64,000 nucleotides of DNA from Leptodactylus fallax (Eukaryota; Chordata; Amphibia; Anura; Leptodactylidae), in the NCBI GenBank assembly GCA_947044405.1, contig CAMRHE010000021.1:6432501-6496500 (forward strand), in the 5' to 3' direction. Position numbers and translations under genes: made by a program. Within the stretch, counting starts at the first letter, position 1, and each line of letters starts with the position of its first letter. Positions 12,406 through 22,074 of this stretch are shown here, one piece after another. Under the pieces are notes generated by a model that worked only from the letters and a program-made list of their open reading frames with translations, was not told the DNA's origin and searched no databases.

Positions 12406-13731
12406 GTAAAGGGTGAGACAAAAGTCAGGAAACACAAAAATATCTATGGAAATATCTATGTTGTGTCTGAACTACAGAGAACCTGTCTTGGCATAGGTCA
12501 CAGCGGCAATTATTAATCTGTATATTATACTTATTAGATTTCTGTTTTACTAAATCACATGGGACTAAGCATACATCAATATACCCAGGTAGTATAAAGG
12601 ATCTAATCCTAATCATATACTTAAGTAATAGAAGTGAATATGTTATACTTATCATAGTATAACATGTACTTTTCTTTCTGTAGGTCGGTATTGAAATGGA
12701 ACATTTTCCAGAATTTGAGAGTGATGTAGATTTCACAGAAAGAATGATATCTGAACAGTCAGTCTTCTGCCTCCCTGCTACAGTAAGTCTTTTATTTTAT
12801 AAGTGACAGGCTTGTTACTCTCCCAACATTGTAACTTTTCACGGTAATTCAATGTTATAATGTTAAATACCGCAGCACTGTATAGAAACACATTAAGGCA
12901 GATTTACTAAACTCACTATGTCTGGATTCTGGTTTAATCTGCACCAAAAGACTGGCCTACATGCTGCGTGCCACATTTATTATGTGTTATAGGAACTTTT
13001 TTAACTAGCAAGTGGATAGCACTGAGCAAGAAAGGGGGGGCTTAGAATGGTTTTATGTTCAAACAGTGTGCACCAAAATTCTGGCGTATGTTTCTGTCAC
13101 AAACTAAGCCATCAAATAGGTGGTATAAACTAGACAGTCTGTAGGTGCACCAGATTTACCATTAGGCATCAGCCATTGTGATAGATCTGACCCATTTTAA
13201 TGCTGTCTAGTCTACAAAGTTTACACGGTCTGAAAATTATGCTAGATTCACACTAGCGTTTGGGTTTCCATCCTTCGGGTCTGATTGGGTACCCGAAAAC
13301 GGAAACCCAATCCGCTTAAAAAGCGTTCACTCGCGGAAACCCGCAGACTCTATAGACTATAATGGGGTCCGCTAGGTTTCCGCCCAAAAAATGCAGAGAG
13401 AAAAGTCCTGCTTGCGCTAGTGTGAACTTAGCCTTAGACAGGATTAGTAAATTAGCCTTAGACAGGATTAGTAAAATTAGTAAATTTATCTAGCATAATT
13501 TAATGCAGTTGTATTGCTGACCAATTTGTTAAAACTATAGATCATGCGGGCGTCATTTCTAACATTTTCCCTCTGTCATCATGATAGTGCTTTGAATATC
13601 CCAACTACTTCCGAATTGTCCTCACTGTACCTGAAGAGATGATGGTTGAGGCCTGCCGACGTATCCGTGAATTCTGTGCAGAGCATTATCAAGGCGGTGA
13701 AGTCACCCAGGACCTGGAATGTGACAAATGA
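4619..13731 (+). CDS. tat: Tyrosine aminotransferase, 11 coding exons (spliced)
   Basis: Spliced coding exons: 4619-4850, 5060-5164, 5566-5633, 5745-5903, 6632-6770, 7235-7287, 8312-8464, 9017-9145, 11812-11895, 12684-12782, 13588-13731. All ten introns are GT-AG and the frame is open for 454 codons, the length of the mammalian enzyme. The product is a cytosolic PLP-dependent class I aminotransferase. It converts tyrosine and 2-oxoglutarate to 4-hydroxyphenylpyruvate and glutamate, the first step of tyrosine breakdown in liver. Visible motifs: NPSNPCG with Asn218, ADEIYGD with Asp246 and Tyr249, the PLP Schiff-base lysine Lys279 in GGLAKRW, Arg287 in PGWR, and the carboxylate-binding Arg416. 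An in-frame ATG at 4613 would add two residues. I chose 4619 because MDSY aligns with the known TAT start. No defect is seen, so the gene is probably functional. Confidence 0.96.
5060..5164 (+). CDS. tat: TAT exon 3
   Basis: Phase 1 at both ends. Codes [10 protein letters not shown] through NGYAPSI, part of the substrate pocket in this family. Acceptor TTCTAG and donor GTAAGG are canonical. Confidence 0.93.
5566..5633 (+). CDS. tat: TAT exon 4
   Basis: 68 bp from phase 1 to phase 0, between TGTAG and GTAGGT. Codes [16 protein letters not shown] and onward. Confidence 0.92.
5745..5903 (+). CDS. tat: TAT exon 5
   Basis: 159 bp, phase 0. Codes the SGCSQAIE segment, which contacts the cofactor phosphate in this fold, and the [16 protein letters not shown] stretch. 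Confidence 0.93.
6107..6324. mobile_element. TTAA-flanked inverted-repeat element (piggyBac-like MITE) in TAT intron 5
   Basis: Long inverted arms start GGCTGAGGCTCCACATTGTG and end with the matching CACAATGTGGGGCCTCAGCC. The element is flanked on both sides by TTAA (6103-6106 and 6325-6328), the target used by piggyBac-type transposases. It is 218 bp with no coding capacity. Confidence 0.75.
6632..6770 (+). CDS. tat: TAT exon 6
   Basis: 139 bp, phase 0 to phase 1. Codes PEKSWEIDL through [12 protein letters not shown], including the cofactor-binding Asn. Confidence 0.93.
7235..7287 (+). CDS. tat: TAT exon 7
   Basis: 53 bp, phase 1 to phase 0. Codes [11 protein letters not shown] with the Asp that pairs with the pyridine nitrogen of PLP. 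Confidence 0.92.
8312..8464 (+). CDS. tat: TAT exon 8
   Basis: 153 bp, phase 0. Codes the Schiff-base lysine motif GGLAKRW and PGWRMGW. Confidence 0.93.
9017..9145 (+). CDS. tat: TAT exon 9
   Basis: 129 bp, phase 0, between TTCAG and GTAAGT. Codes [16 protein letters not shown] and onward. The following intron is the longest of the gene (2.67 kb). Confidence 0.93.
9315..9684. mobile_element. Inverted-repeat MITE in TAT intron 9
   Basis: The left arm TTCACACTATTGTT (about 9324-9337) matches the right arm AACAATAGTGTGAA (9660-9673) inverted. The interior is non-coding. Class is not assigned. Confidence 0.5.
10831..11206. mobile_element. Inverted-repeat dispersed element in TAT intron 9
   Basis: Both ends carry related inverted text (GGATTTTCC / GGAAAACATCC and ATAGGTCATCAAT near both ends). 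Related phrases with GGATAGGTCATC or GGATAGGCCAT recur at 36858-37272, 38575-38905 and 37840/47050, so this is a dispersed family. Confidence 0.5.
11812..11895 (+). CDS. tat: TAT exon 10
   Basis: 84 bp, phase 0. Codes [16 protein letters not shown] to AGAMYLM. Confidence 0.93.
12360..12402. repeat. (AT)n microsatellite in TAT intron 10
   Basis: About 40 bp of alternating TA followed by a short CACACA run. Confidence 0.95.
12684..12782 (+). CDS. tat: TAT exon 11
   Basis: 99 bp, phase 0. Codes [11 protein letters not shown] to [10 protein letters not shown]. Confidence 0.93.
13236..13438. mobile_element. Inverted-repeat MITE in TAT intron 11
   Basis: The left arm GCTAGATTCACACTAGCG pairs with the right arm GCGCTAGTGTGAACTTAGCC. 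The interior is a run of short CCGAAAC/GGAAACCC phrases. A GACAGGATTAGTAAA phrase is duplicated just after it (13438-13490). Confidence 0.55.
13588..13731 (+). CDS. tat: TAT exon 12 (last coding exon)
   Basis: Codes [11 protein letters not shown], with the substrate-carboxylate Arg, to the stop codon TGA at 13729-13731. The C-terminal tail is short, as in other TATs. Confidence 0.94.
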   Translation, partial: CFEYPNYFRIVLTVPEEMMVEACRRIREFCAEHYQGGEVTQDLECDK

Positions 13732-14570
13732 GCAACAAGCCAGGATCTTCACGGCATAAAATTCCTAGATAACTCCACCACCGCATCTCAGGCCCCAAAT
13801 GGTCATCTTACTTCCAGCTATACTCCATGTCCAACCATATATAACGGTTTCTTTACAGTTTTTGTATGTCTTGTCAAGTCTGATAATATGATATCTTTTC
13901 CATTCATGACTCTGTATACATAGATGCATTTTACTAATATAGGCCTAGATAGTTGGGAAAGGTCTATATACAGATATACATGTATTATTTCTAATACAGG
14001 CAAACCTTTTATTTTTTTATCTATGGTTACTTGCTCGAACATGTATTCAATTTCCGTTATTTATTATCATTACTAGATTGGCATCATTTTGCCATTTGTT
14101 CATTAATATAGCTGTGGGGGAATTTGTGTTCACTTTAATGACCTTCACAGATTGCTCCAGAGTTGTCACTCCCTTTTCACAAAGCTTTTTGCTTAGTGAT
14201 GTGCGGTTAAAGATGTGTGACAAACTCTGTGAATGCTGTAATGGTAGCAATATCAGTGGTCAACCAGTTCATTGCAGTATGAATAGGTAAAAATGCTCTT
14301 TAAAGTATATAATATTCCAAAATGGGAACGATAGGGTGGAGGTTATAAACATCGGTGCCCCACCTTGTCATCAGTCCTGCAATTGTAAAATATGCTGAAT
14401 CTGCATATAATATTATATATGTTTGTATTTTGATATATTATATACAATGTGACTGTAGTAGGTTTTTCATACTCTAAATGCATGCAGTCTACATACACTA
14501 TATATCTATTGTAAATTAAATAAGTTATTGTGTTTTTGTATGAATAAAGGTTATAAAGCCATAACTGTGT
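13732..14570 (+). other. tat: TAT 3' untranslated region
   Basis: AT-rich sequence without a long frame runs to an AATAAA signal at 14543-14548, the first good poly(A) signal after the stop. The transcript probably ends about 20 bp further on. Confidence 0.6.
14543..14548 (+). terminator. tat: TAT poly(A) signal
   Basis: AATAAA about 810 bp after the TAT stop codon. It is the best candidate for 3' end formation; other sites cannot be excluded. Confidence 0.6.
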
Positions 14571-14639
14571 ATTCATTATTATGATGAGCTCCTGGCACTG
14601 TCCAAATTGTGGCGCCATATAAGAATGTAGTCATTACAT

Positions 14640-15339
14640 TACCAGCTTTAGGGTTTACAGACACCTTGATCTGTGGCTTTTGTTGCATTTAATAGATTAG
14701 GAGGTTGTATTTTTTTCCCTGAAAGATAAGCAGTGCCACATTTCAATATGGATGTGTTCCTTGGGGAAGTTAGGAAATGTTAAATGGGTTTTAACGTCTT
14801 AGCAATTGATTTTCTATCTACAGGAGATGTGCGCCGTACTTCGGCTTCATTCAGCTGTCCCATTTAAATGAATGGAGCAGGGCGTATCTATTTCAACACT
14901 GCTCCATTCAGAAAGGGGAGCAAAACACCCTCAGCCCTGGACTCCAACCAATCTGCAAATTATTAATTATTCTATGAATAGGGTATTAGTTGCTGAGATG
15001 GAGAAACCCCTTTAATAAATCTGTAAACATTCCCCCATCCCATGAATTCATTTGAATTCACTTTAACAAAGTGTGGCCAGCAGTCACAGGTGCATATTTA
15101 TGAAGACTGGCATATTGTATGCCAGTCTTTATAACCCTGGCACCAGCGGAAGAGCCACCTCATTTATGAGGAGGTGCACGCCTCTTCTGCTGGCATGAGC
15201 CTGTACTGAAATCTACACCAACTACAAGCGTAGATTTCAGTGATCATTTGTACCAGTAAACTGGAGTAAATTATATTAAATCTACCACAATTATTGTCGC
15301 AACTGCCATTTAAAAAGTTGCAAAACCGAGGTTTTGAAA
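14640..15339. other. Intergenic with short inverted-repeat sequence
   Basis: No gene. 15090-15250 has phrases repeated in inverse (GACTGGCATA..TATGCCAGTC; TGAAATCTAC..GTAGATTTCA), consistent with a small degraded MITE. Confidence 0.4.
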
Positions 15340-15479
15340 AACCCTTGAAAACCCTTGTGCAAGTATGTTAGCACAGCTGAAAACAGTTTTGCTGGTTAGA
15401 GAAGCTATAAAACTGACCTTCCTTTGAGCTAGTTGAGAATCTGGAGCATTACATTTCTTGGTTTGATTAAACTCTCAAA

Positions 15480-16461
15480 ATGGCCAGAAAAAGAAAACTT
15501 TCATGTGAAACTCGACTGTCTATTCTTGTTCTTAGAAATGAAGGTTATTCCATGCGAGAAATTGCCAAGAAACTGAAGATTTCCTACAAAGGTGTGTACT
15601 ACTCCCTTCAAACAGGCTCTAACCAGAGTAGAAAGAGAAGTAGGAGGCCCTGCTGCACAACTGAGCAACAAGACAAGTACATTAGAGTCTCTAGTTTGAG
15701 AAATCGATGCCTCACAGGTCCTCAAATGGCAGCTTCATTAAATAGTACCCACAAAACGCCAGTGTCAACGTCTACAGTGAAGAGGCGACTCAGGGATGCT
15801 CGCCTTCAGGGCAGAGTGGCCAAGAAAAAGCCATATCTGAGACTGGCTAATAAAAGGAAAAGATTAATATGGGCAAAAGAACACAGACATTGGACAGAGG
15901 AAGATTGGAAAAAAGTGTTATGGACAGACGAATCGAAGAACATTTGTGAGACGCAGAACAACTGAAAAGATGCTGGAAGAGTGCCTGACGCCATCTGTCA
16001 AGCATGGTGGAGGTAATGTGATGGTCTGGGAGATTTGTACAAGGTAAAAGGGATTTTGAATAAAGAAGGCTATCACTCCATTTTGCAACGCCATGCCATA
16101 CCCTGTGGACAGCGCTTGATTGGAGACAATTTCATCCTACAACAGGACAATGACCCAAAGCACACCTCCAAATTATGCAAGAACTATTTAGGGAAGAAGC
16201 AGGCAGCTGGTATTCTATCTGTAATGGAGTGGCCAGCGCAAGTCACCAGATCTCAACCCCATTGAGCTGTTGTGGGAGCAGCTTGACCGTATGGAACGCA
16301 AAAAGTGCCCATCAAGCCAATCCAACTTGTGGGAGGGGCTTCTGGAAGCATGGGGTGAAATTTCTCCAGATTACCTCAGCAAATTAGCAGCTAGAATGCC
16401 AAAGGTCTGCAATGCTGGAATTACTGCAAATGGAGAATTCTTTGACGAAAGCAAAGTTTGA
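15480..16461 (+). pseudogene. Tc1-1 transposase pseudogene
   Basis: Starts MARKRKLSCETRLSI and reads a Tc1-type paired-like HTH region, then WTDES (first catalytic Asp) at about 15925. The frame is then lost. Later frames contain [11 protein letters not shown] (second Asp, near 16135-16165) and a remnant of the NPIELLWEQLDR region (third acidic residue, 16257-16290). The C-terminal text ends FDESKV at 16461. At least two frameshifts make it non-functional. Confidence 0.85.
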
Positions 16462-17199
16462 AGGAGAAAATTATTATTTCAAATAATTTTTTCCAACAGA
16501 AAAGAAACCAATTAAAGAAAAAATGGCAAAAATATAGAAATAAAATAAATAAAACTCAACTTTTAGTAGAAAAATTAAAAACACAGACATCCAAAAAAGA
16601 TGTCACCCATAAGTATTCTAAGTGATCCTTTTAGATAAACCGTGGGAACGTCGATGCTATATACATAGCGGCGATGAACCTCCTATAGATGATCAGCTAA
16701 ATCTGAATGAATAAATCAGTTATTACTAAAATAGCAAAGATTGAAGTTTAAAAAATGAGACATTACTCTAAATGCAACGACACTAAAAACATAGTGCCGA
16801 TGAAATCGCTAAAGATATACAGCGGTTTCAAAATTACATCACCAGATAATGCTCTACTAGCATAGTTCAACAATATAGATTGAATGGATCAAAACAGTTG
16901 CAAAACATATATACTTATACAACCATACTAAGAATAGCGGAGTATGAACAAAATAATGATAACAAGAGATAATAAAGCAATTAACAAACTCATATGGAAA
17001 ATAGAGCACAAAAATGGCTAAGATATGCACAGAGACAGGACAAACCATATACAAAAGGTCGCCTATCTTTCATTTCCCAACTCTCTTATATATTAGGAAT
17101 ATACTACAGCGGGACTAGGAATGATAATAAGGAGAAAAAAAAAATTTTAAAATAAGGATGAAATATCGATTAGAGGGGCTAAAGATAGCTCACATAATT

Positions 17200-19620
17200 T
17201 CAGATAAAAGATGTAAACGAAATCACCTTATTAAGGCCCTGTGGTTTAACCGATTTCAATCGGTATGTCCATTGGGCTTCTTTTTGAAGGATTCGACAGT
17301 CCAAATCACCCCCCCCCCCGTATATTGGGTTTAACAAGTTCGATGCCTTGAAAAGAGACATGACTCGGATCACCCCCATGGGCCTCCCAGACATGTCTAC
17401 TGATAGGTTGATCTTCACATCTATTAATATTCCCAATATGATCAAGTATTCTCCTTCTTAGTTCCCTAATAGTCTTCCCAACATAATTTTTTGGGCAGGT
17501 GCAGGTAGCCATGTAAATAACACCCTTAGATTTGCAATTGATGAACTCCCGGTTTTCATAGGAACGACCAGTGGATACGCTCGTAAATGACATGCTTTTG
17601 TTAATAAAGGGACAAGCTTTACAATGTCCACATTTGAACGTACCACTAGGTATAGATCTATCTAACCAGGTGTCTTTCTTAGTGTCAGGTTTCAAATGAC
17701 TATGGGTCAGAATATCCTTTAGGTTCCTGCCCCTTCTATATGTAATCGATGGAACCTGGGCAATAGAACCCTGAATATCCCGATCCATACGTAAAATCTT
17801 CCATAATGGAGTCAAAATATGCTTGATCTCTCTATGTTTGCTATTAAAGGTCCCAATAAGACAAATCTGTGTTTCTGTCTCACTAGATAATTTAGGAGAG
17901 AGGAGACCTCTTCTGTCTAGTGCCAAAGAGTGATTACGTGCTTTCTGTACAATAGTTGATGGATAGCCCCTATTGATAAATCTCTGTTCAAGATCATCAG
18001 CTTTATTATGAAAATCATCCAAATTGGAACAATTCTGGCGCACTCTAAGGAATTGTCCTTTGGGTATTCCTCTCTTCAGGGGCTCAGGATGAAAACTATC
18101 CCAACGGAGCAAACTATTAGTTGCCGTTTTCTTTCTAAAGACAGTGGTGTTAATTGTTCCATTCTCCTCAATTTTGATGGAAAGATCCAAAAAAGAAATC
18201 TCTTTGCTATTAATTTCTGCCGTAAAATGTAGGTTAATATGATTATGATTGAGTTCATCCACAAAGGACCAGAAATCCAAATCAGTCCAACTCAGAAAAG
18301 CAAAATATCGTCGATGTAACGTAACCAAATCAAAATTGATGACGTCCACTTCTCCATATCCTCAGAGAAAACTAGGCGCTCCTCCCACCAGCCCAGGTAT
18401 GAGTTTGCATAAGTAGGCGCAGCTGGACTCCCCATTGCGGTACCCTGGAGCTGGTGGAAGAAGCGCCCGTTAAACAAAAAATAGTTTCTCCTAAGAATGA
18501 AGTCCAGGAGTTGTAATGTGAACACATTATGTTCCATCAAAAAATTACCCCTTTTTTCCAGGAAGTGCCGCACAGCCCCACACCCCAAATCATGGGGTAT
18601 GGAGCTGTATAGCACCTCCACGTCCAAACTAGCCACCTTTGTATTGGGTGGAAGAGAGATATCCTCCAGATGTCTCAGGACGTCCATTGTGTCTCGGACA
18701 TAGGAGGGAAGGGCCAGCACAAATGATCGTAAGATGATATCGACGTAGGTGCTGATGCCCTGTGTAAGCCCTCCTATGCCCGAGACTATAGGACGCCCCT
18801 TAAGAGGATCAAACCCCTTATGCACTTTAGGTAGTGCATAAAAAGTGGCTATTTGTGGATGATTTGGTTTCAGAAATGTATACTCATTGTTGTCTATAAG
18901 ACCCCTGTCAGCAGCTGAATTCAAAATACTTTCCAATTCGTCTGAAAATAATGATGTTGGGTCATTTTCAAGTATCCTATATGAGTCTTCATGTGTCAAG
19001 ATGTTATTACACATCAAAATATATTGATCCCTATTAAGAAGTACGATGTTGCCCCCCTTATCAGAAGGTTTAATAATTATATCATTATCCCTTTCTAATG
19101 CAGAGAGGGCTTTAAAGTGGGCACCATCAAGATTAGATATGTTTCTCTTTTGTCTAGATACTTGTGAAATACCTTCAACCGCTAAAGCTTCAAAGGCATC
19201 AATGAAGCTTGTATCTATAGGTGGAGGGGTCTTAGTGCTTTTAGGACGTAGACCCAAGAATGACCTAGGACATACTTCTCCCTGTCCTTCTCTGTAGAGG
19301 TTTTCAAGAATCCCTAGACCTGGTAAATCCTCCAGTTCAACTCCCCATTCTTCACTTTTTTTCTGTTTAGTTATTTGCATAAATTTGGTCCACCTCAATT
19401 TTCTACAAAAAAGTGAAAGATCTTTAACCCATGAGAATTCATCAAACTGGGCTGTGGGAACAAACGATAAACCCTTGGCTAAGATAGACATTTCGTGAGC
19501 TGATAGAGTTCTATCTGCTAAATTTATTATTTGACAAGCATCAACTTCACAGCTATTCTTCAAGATCTCCACTCTTTCCTTATAATAAGGTCCACCTCTC
19601 ATCAACCCAGAATTTACCAT
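17200..19620 (-). pseudogene. PLE1 reverse transcriptase with GIY-YIG endonuclease (copy A)
   Basis: The RT part is 19620-18292, with Penelope motifs DKGGNIVLLN, ALPKVHKG, GRPIVSG, SLDVEVLYSSIPH, GTAMGSPAAPTYAN, YLGWWEE and YIDD. Just after YIDD one frameshift (18292-18349 overlap) moves the frame to 18349-17306. That part holds the linker and the GIY-YIG motif (GVIYMATC..NYVGKT). A second frameshift at a C/G homopolymer (about 17310-17321) moves the last residues, ending near 17200, into another frame. Upstream of 19620 the minus strand encodes RG-rich text, as in the N-terminus of other PLEs. Function known for the family: target-primed reverse transcription with a GIY-YIG nick. Two frameshifts make this copy inactive. 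Confidence 0.88.
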
Positions 19621-19756
19621 TAGAGGGTATCTGGACCCTTTTTCTGGGAATCTGTTCTCCCCCTCAATAGGTACTATGTGATAGGTGGACCTTGAGCTAA
19701 AAAACCAGACGAATCTCCACTAGTAGATGTATTAAATTTCTGTGTTTGGGACTTCG

Positions 19757-19889
19757 TTCCCCTTGGAGTACTCCTGAATCTATTACCACCTCTTCCTCTA
19801 GCTCTATAACTTGAGCCACGAGTTCTTATGTCATTATCAGAGTTCTCATAATCAGACGTGGTAATAGATTCAGGAGTACTCCAAGGGGA
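19757..19889. repeat. Palindromic head-to-head junction of PLE1 copies A and B
   Basis: TTGGAGTACTCCTGAATC in copy A (about 19762-19779) and its reverse complement in copy B (about 19867-19884) face each other about 90 bp apart, marking where the inverted copies begin. Confidence 0.85.
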
Positions 19890-19948
19890 ACGAAGTCCCT
19901 ACATATAGAAGGGGCAGGAACCTAAAGGATATTCTGACCCATAGTCAT

Positions 19949-20386
19949 TTGAAACCTGACACTAAGAAAGACACCTGGTTAGATAGATCTATACCTAGTG
20001 GTACGTTCAAATGTGGACATTGTAAAGCTTGTCCCTTTATTAACAAAAGCATGTCATTTACGAGCGTATCCACTGGTCGTTCCTATGAAAACCGGGAGTT
20101 CATCAATTGCAAATCTAAGGGTGTTATTTACATGGCTACCTGCACCTGCCCAAAAAATTATGTTGGGAAGACTATTAGGGAACTAAGAAGGAGAATACTT
20201 GATCATATTGGGAATATTAATAGATGTGAAGATCAACCTATCAGTAGACATGTCTGGGAGGCCCATGGGGGTGATCCGAGTCATGTCTCTTTTCAAGGCA
20301 TCGAACTTGTTAAACCCAATATACGGGGGGGGGTGATTTGGACTGTCGAATCCTTCAAAAAGAAGCCCAATGGACATACCGATTGA
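19949..20386 (+). pseudogene. PLE1 copy B GIY-YIG fragment
   Basis: A 145-codon frame encodes the same Zn-knuckle-like CGHCKACPF and GIY-YIG region (VIYMATC..YVGKTIRELRRRI) as copy A, on the opposite strand. The RT part is deleted. It ends after a shift at the G-run near 20328-20336. Confidence 0.85.
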
Positions 20387-21253
20387 AATCGGTTAAACCA
20401 CAGGGCCTTAATGAGGTGATTTTGTTTACATCTTTTATCTGAAATTATGCGAGCTATCTTTAGCCCCTCTAATCGATATTTCATCCTTATTTTAAATTTA
20501 TTTTTTTTTTTCTCCTTATTATCATTCCTAGTCCCGCTGTAGTATATTCCTAATATATAAGAGAGTTGGGAAATGAAAGATAGGCGACCTTTTGTATATG
20601 GTTTGTCCTGTCTCTGTGCATATCTTAGCCATTTTTGTGCTCTATTTTCCATATGAGTTTGTTAATTGCTTTATTATCTCTTGTTATCATTATTTTGTTC
20701 ATACTCCGCTATTCTTAGTATGGTTGTATAAGTATATATGTTTTGCAACTGTTTTGATCCATTCAATCTATATTGTTGAACTATGCGAGTAGAGCATTAT
20801 CTGGTGATGTAATTTTGAAACCGCTGTATATCTTTAGCGATTTCATCGGCACTATGTTTTTAGTGTCGTTGCATTTAGAGTAATGTCTCATTTTTTAAAC
20901 TTCAATCTTTGCTATTTTAGTAATAACTGATTTATTCATTCATATTTAGCTGATCATCTACAGGAGGTTCATCGCCGCTATGCATATAGCGTCGACATTC
21001 CTACGGTAACGATCCCGTTCTTTTGCACCAAGGAGAAGAGGTGGGTGTGGTACCTCTGACACACCCACTGAAATGACGAGCGGGATTGGTCAGGGGTACA
21101 CAGGCTCTATCCTTTATATAGATCACTGTGCAGTGTGGTATCCAAGGCTTAACATTGAAAGTACCGGCGCCTACCATCTGGGCGTCGGGAACTGTGGTTT
21201 TTACCGCATTTTCTTTGACTATCTACACATTTTTTCTCCATGAAATTTATAAA

Positions 21254-21307
21254 CTCCCCTGATGAACCTGGTGTTAGGATTATCCACTAGGGGAAACATG
21301 TTGGGAG
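21254..21307 (+). ncRNA. Hammerhead ribozyme (type I), PLE1 copy B
   Basis: Stem I strands are CTCCC (21254-21258) and GGGAG (21303-21307). The core box CTGATGA is at 21259-21265. Stem II is CCTGGTG / CACTAGG around an 11-nt loop, with one A·G mismatch at its first pair. The GAA box is at 21293-21295, with minimal stem III ACATGT and a GTT cleavage triplet ending at 21302. Hammerhead ribozymes are known in the terminal repeats of eukaryotic Penelope-like elements, and this one lies in the PLE1 3'/pLTR-like region. Self-cleavage itself is inferred. Confidence 0.82.
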
Positions 21308-22034
21308 ATGAGGGAAAGAGGAGATTTACATGTTCCATTATAAGAGAGGGACTTGATCAGGCATTTGGTTTATCATGCTCCTTATGGGGCCTATGGTCTT
21401 TTGCCCTCTGAGTATAGTCTATATAGAGTTTGGGTGTGGTGCTTTGAGCTTCATGTTGGTGATTTGAAACTCCACTACACTAATATATTATATATACCTT
21501 ATCTAGTATTCATAAGTTAAGGATACTTTGAGTGTTTTAGTGAAGTTGTCTGCAGTTTCATATTATCAATCTGCGGTGTTTTCACTTTTCACCGCAAAGA
21601 TATAGTATTTTCTTGCGGATTGTTTACCTACCTTACCCCAATATTTATATAATAAGGGGATTTGAAAGAATACTGTATCTACATTTTCCCCTTATTTGGG
21701 ATAGGTTTATCTAAAAGGATCACTTAGAATACTTATGGGTGACATCTTTTTTGGATGTCTGTGTTTTTAATTTTTCTACTAAAAGTTGAGTTTTATTTAT
21801 TATTTCATTTCTATATTTTTGCCATTTTTTCTTACTTGGTTTCTTTTCCTTTGGGACCCCAAAAATTTTTTGACCCGTATTGTTATATATTATTTCAAAT
21901 AAAAATCATTATTTCTAACCTTGTCAATGTCTTGACTATATTTTCTATTCATTTTGCAACCCATTTGATAAATAAAAGTGTGGGTTTTCATAGGAAAACA
22001 CAAAATCTGTCTGACCCCCACAACATATGAATGG

Positions 22035-22039
<5 letters not shown>

Positions 22040-22071
<32 letters not shown>
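22040..22071. repeat. (AT)n microsatellite between two Tc1 elements
   Basis: About 30 bp of alternating AT at the border of Tc1-1 and Tc1-2. Confidence 0.95.

Positions 22072-22074
<3 letters not shown>

Larger units (their letters stand above)
16487..21888. mobile_element. Penelope-like element PLE1: head-to-head double copy
   Basis: Copy A (minus, 16487-19856) is nearly full length: RT, GIY-YIG, 3' region. Copy B (plus, 19857-21888) repeats the first about 40 bp of the N-terminal RG-rich region, jumps at about 19899 to the GIY-YIG part, and continues through the 3' region. The copies meet 5' to 5', so 3' ends lie at both outer edges. The unit is flanked by the 14-bp ATTATTTCAAATAA duplication inside Tc1-1, so it looks like one insertion. 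Copy B has about 690 bp (about 21005-21695) absent from copy A. Confidence 0.85.
15340..22045 (+). mobile_element. Tc1/mariner element Tc1-1, split by Penelope element PLE1
   Basis: The left part (about 15340-16486) carries 5' flank and a broken transposase. The right part (21889-about 22045) carries the 3' flank of the same kind of Tc1 element and a degenerate end (GGTAGTGCATATA). The two halves join across a 14-bp duplicated phrase ATTATTTCAAATAA (16473-16486 and 21889-21902) around the PLE1 insert. The left terminal inverted repeat is not visible, so the element is 5'-truncated. Confidence 0.75.

Noticed and set aside
12247..12516. Frame with a YIYIYI stretch, and similar ones at 21890, 22027, 25335 and 32132
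   Set aside because: Translated (AT)n microsatellites.
17008..21000. Identical frames on opposite strands (16857-17054 and 20592-20792, 62-65 codons)
   Set aside because: They are the inverted PLE1 3' regions, not genes.
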